From Pseudomonadales bacterium (lineage in GTDB: Bacteria; Pseudomonadota; Gammaproteobacteria; Pseudomonadales; Pseudohongiellaceae), in contig JAKSCP010000192.1 in NCBI GenBank assembly GCA_022360535.1, forward strand, positions 1 through 6,797: a stretch of DNA of 6,797 nt, given 5' to 3'. Made by a program: the position numbers and the translations under genes. The notes under the pieces are model-generated. The model had not been told where the DNA came from and ran no database searches. It was given only the letters and a program-made list of their open reading frames with translations. Positions 5,436 through 6,797 of the stretch are shown here, piece by piece; position 1 is the stretch's first letter; the number at the start of each line of letters is the position of its first letter.

Positions 5436-6737
5436 ATGCAGTTACCTAGTAGTGCCAGTAGCGGCTATCTCATCACCCTGGACACCCACGACCTACTCAT
5501 CGGCATGTTCGTCTGTGAGTTGGATTGTCCCTGGTCAGTAACACCATTTCCCATGGGTGGGTTCCACGTCAAGAAAGTGGAAGACATCGAGGTGCTGCAA
5601 AAATTCTGCAAAGTAGTCACTATCGATACCAATAAAGGTGCCGAACCAGCCCGTCGACGCAAGACAGATCTCACTATTCTCAGCAGTGCCCGTAAAGCAG
5701 CCCCTCCGGCATCGGCGGTTAAAGTCAACCGAGACACTTATCCTTCTACTCACAGCACCAAACAATTACTCGATAAGAGCGTGCGTGCCTATGAGCAATT
5801 GCAGGATCAGTTTCAATTGGTCTGTGACAGTATTCGCGACGGTCAGTGTGTCGATCTGCAGTCATTGCATCTTAACTCGAATGCCTTGATTGAAAGTCTA
5901 CTGGCCAATCCGCAAGCATTGATCTGGATTTTGTTTACCGATGGAGCGCCACGTCACACATTTAGTTACTGTGTACGGGCGGCGATCTGGGCAGCCATAC
6001 TGGGCAGGCAAGTCGGCTTAAAACGTAATGATATCGACACTCTATTCATGGGTACGCTGCTCTGCGATATCGGCATGAATCTTTTGCCTGAAAGGCTGGT
6101 AACCAAGCGTGGCCTTTTCCGCAAAAAAGAATATCTCGCGTATCGCAAGCACGTCGACCTGGGTGTGGACCTGCTTAGTCAGTACGCGGACCCCGATGAA
6201 CAAGTCATTCGGATAGTGCGCTGTCATCATGAACGGCATGACGGTCTTGGATTTCCCCGGGGTGTCAAAGGGGACCAAATTCCGTCTCTGGCTCGATATG
6301 CTACCCTGGCATTCTGCTTCGAGCGCTTACTACGCAGCAATCTGGAGCACGGACAAATCTCACCAGCGCGAGCTATTGCACGTTTGTACAAACAGCGGGT
6401 ACTCAAATTTCCCGAACAGCTCGTGGTGGAGTTTATCCACGTGATGGGTATGTATCCAACCGGCACCCTGGTGAAGTTGTGCAGTGGCGAACTGGCGCTG
6501 GTACTGGAACAGAATGATACTCAGCGTCTGTTTCCAAAAATTGCTCTATTGAGCAATGCCAAACGCAAGCTCTTATCAAAGCCAAAAGTCATCGACTTGG
6601 CCGCTGAGTCCAGCGATGCCAATCGAGGAATCAGTTGCAGTATTGATCCCGGTAAATACCCGTTGCAACTCAGTCAATACCGCATGGAATTCTTTGGCAC
6701 TAAAATTGGTGTGGGCAGCCTGAGCATCCGCTTGTAG
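5436..6737 (+). CDS. DUF3391 / degenerate HD-GYP domain protein
   Basis: The 433-residue cytoplasmic protein has the layout of cyclic-di-GMP phosphodiesterases: an N-terminal DUF3391 domain (about 11-66, with LLIGMFVCELDCPWSVTPF), a basic linker (about 70-110), and an HD-GYP domain (about 165-360). The active site looks damaged. The HD dyad is Cys210-Asp211, and the Lys of HDxGK is Met214. The early HS-x-x-V histidine position is Phe176, although His174 is nearby. The later metal-binding Asp is replaced at about Phe293. The HHE-x-x-DG-x-G-[YF]-P block (264-274, reading GFP), His239 and the downstream GMYPTGTLVKL (338-348) remain. A binding or scaffolding role is more likely than hydrolysis, by inference. 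The ATG at 5436 is the first start after an in-frame stop at 5424-5426; it has no clear ribosome-binding site, but it keeps DUF3391 whole. The gene is separated from amtB by a terminator. Confidence 0.85.
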   Translation: MQLPSSASSGYLITLDTHDLLIGMFVCELDCPWSVTPFPMGGFHVKKVEDIEVLQKFCKVVTIDTNKGAEPARRRKTDLTILSSARKAAPPASAVKVNRDTYPSTHSTKQLLDKSVRAYEQLQDQFQLVCDSIRDGQCVDLQSLHLNSNALIESLLANPQALIWILFTDGAPRHTFSYCVRAAIWAAILGRQVGLKRNDIDTLFMGTLLCDIGMNLLPERLVTKRGLFRKKEYLAYRKHVDLGVDLLSQYADPDEQVIRIVRCHHERHDGLGFPRGVKGDQIPSLARYATLAFCFERLLRSNLEHGQISPARAIARLYKQRVLKFPEQLVVEFIHVMGMYPTGTLVKLCSGELALVLEQNDTQRLFPKIALLSNAKRKLLSKPKVIDLAAESSDANRGISCSIDPGKYPLQLSQYRMEFFGTKIGVGSLSIRL

Positions 6738-6749
6738 AGTGCTTCCTAC

Positions 6750-6797
6750 TTAGAAGTCTCCAAACCGATCCTGCAAGACGGCCAAAGCAGCAATCGG
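6750..6797 (-). CDS. Possible 3' end of a convergent gene (cut by window edge)
   Basis: On the minus strand, 15 codons run from the window edge to TAA (6752-6750), reading PIAALAVLQDRFGDF. The hydrophobic-then-charged end is protein-like and the position fits a gene converging on the HD-GYP gene with a 12-bp gap. Fifteen open codons are weak evidence, and no family can be named. Confidence 0.3.
   Translation of the reverse strand, partial: PIAALAVLQDRFGDF

Noticed and set aside
6734..6749. Short inverted repeat GTAG/CTAC after the HD-GYP gene
   Set aside because: Arms of only four bases and no T-run, so it is not a credible terminator.

Overview
The window looks like ordinary chromosome from a gammaproteobacterium, probably a marine one related to the Halieaceae/Cellvibrionales or Pseudomonas-type lineages. 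This is inferred from the gene set (tandem cytochrome c5 genes, yifB/comM, ubiK, glnK-amtB, a DUF3391/HD-GYP protein), from the order yifB-ubiK-glnK-amtB, which I recall as conserved in Pseudomonas, and from an AmtB of the type without a signal peptide. I see no insertion sequence, phage gene, CRISPR array, rRNA or tRNA.

Layout. Bases 1-114 are the last 37 codons of an unidentified gene. A sigma70-like promoter near 173 and a leader of about 110 nt precede two tandem periplasmic cytochrome c5-type genes (297-824 and 900-1256), closed by a strong intrinsic terminator (1274-1305). Next is yifB/comM (1383-2921, TTG start). It runs tail to tail into ubiK on the opposite strand (2918-3178), and the two stop codons overlap. 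A 315-base divergent region follows, with a sigma54 -24/-12 promoter (3391-3406) and an upstream pair of NtrC-like sites spaced 30 bp apart. This region drives glnK (3494-3832) and amtB (3905-5176), which end at a second strong terminator (5254-5286). A further promoter region carries a perfect CRP-type palindrome (5387-5402) ahead of a 433-residue HD-GYP protein (5436-6737) that has lost most of its metal ligands. The last bases hold the possible 3' end of a convergent gene.

How the genes work together. glnK and amtB form the classic ammonium-sensing and uptake unit, and the DNA upstream carries the full nitrogen-limitation control architecture. The cytochromes are periplasmic electron carriers and UbiK assists ubiquinone synthesis, so both touch respiration, but they are not one operon. 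YifB/ComM is a AAA+ ATPase linked to DNA branch migration during natural transformation. The HD-GYP protein is a separate transcription unit.

The items most worth a second look are the degenerate HD-GYP protein and its CRP-like site, the sigma54/NtrC architecture, the unusual N-terminal region of the first cytochrome, and two start codons (yifB, amtB) that differ from the longest open frames. I found no convincing evidence of a wholly new multi-gene system.
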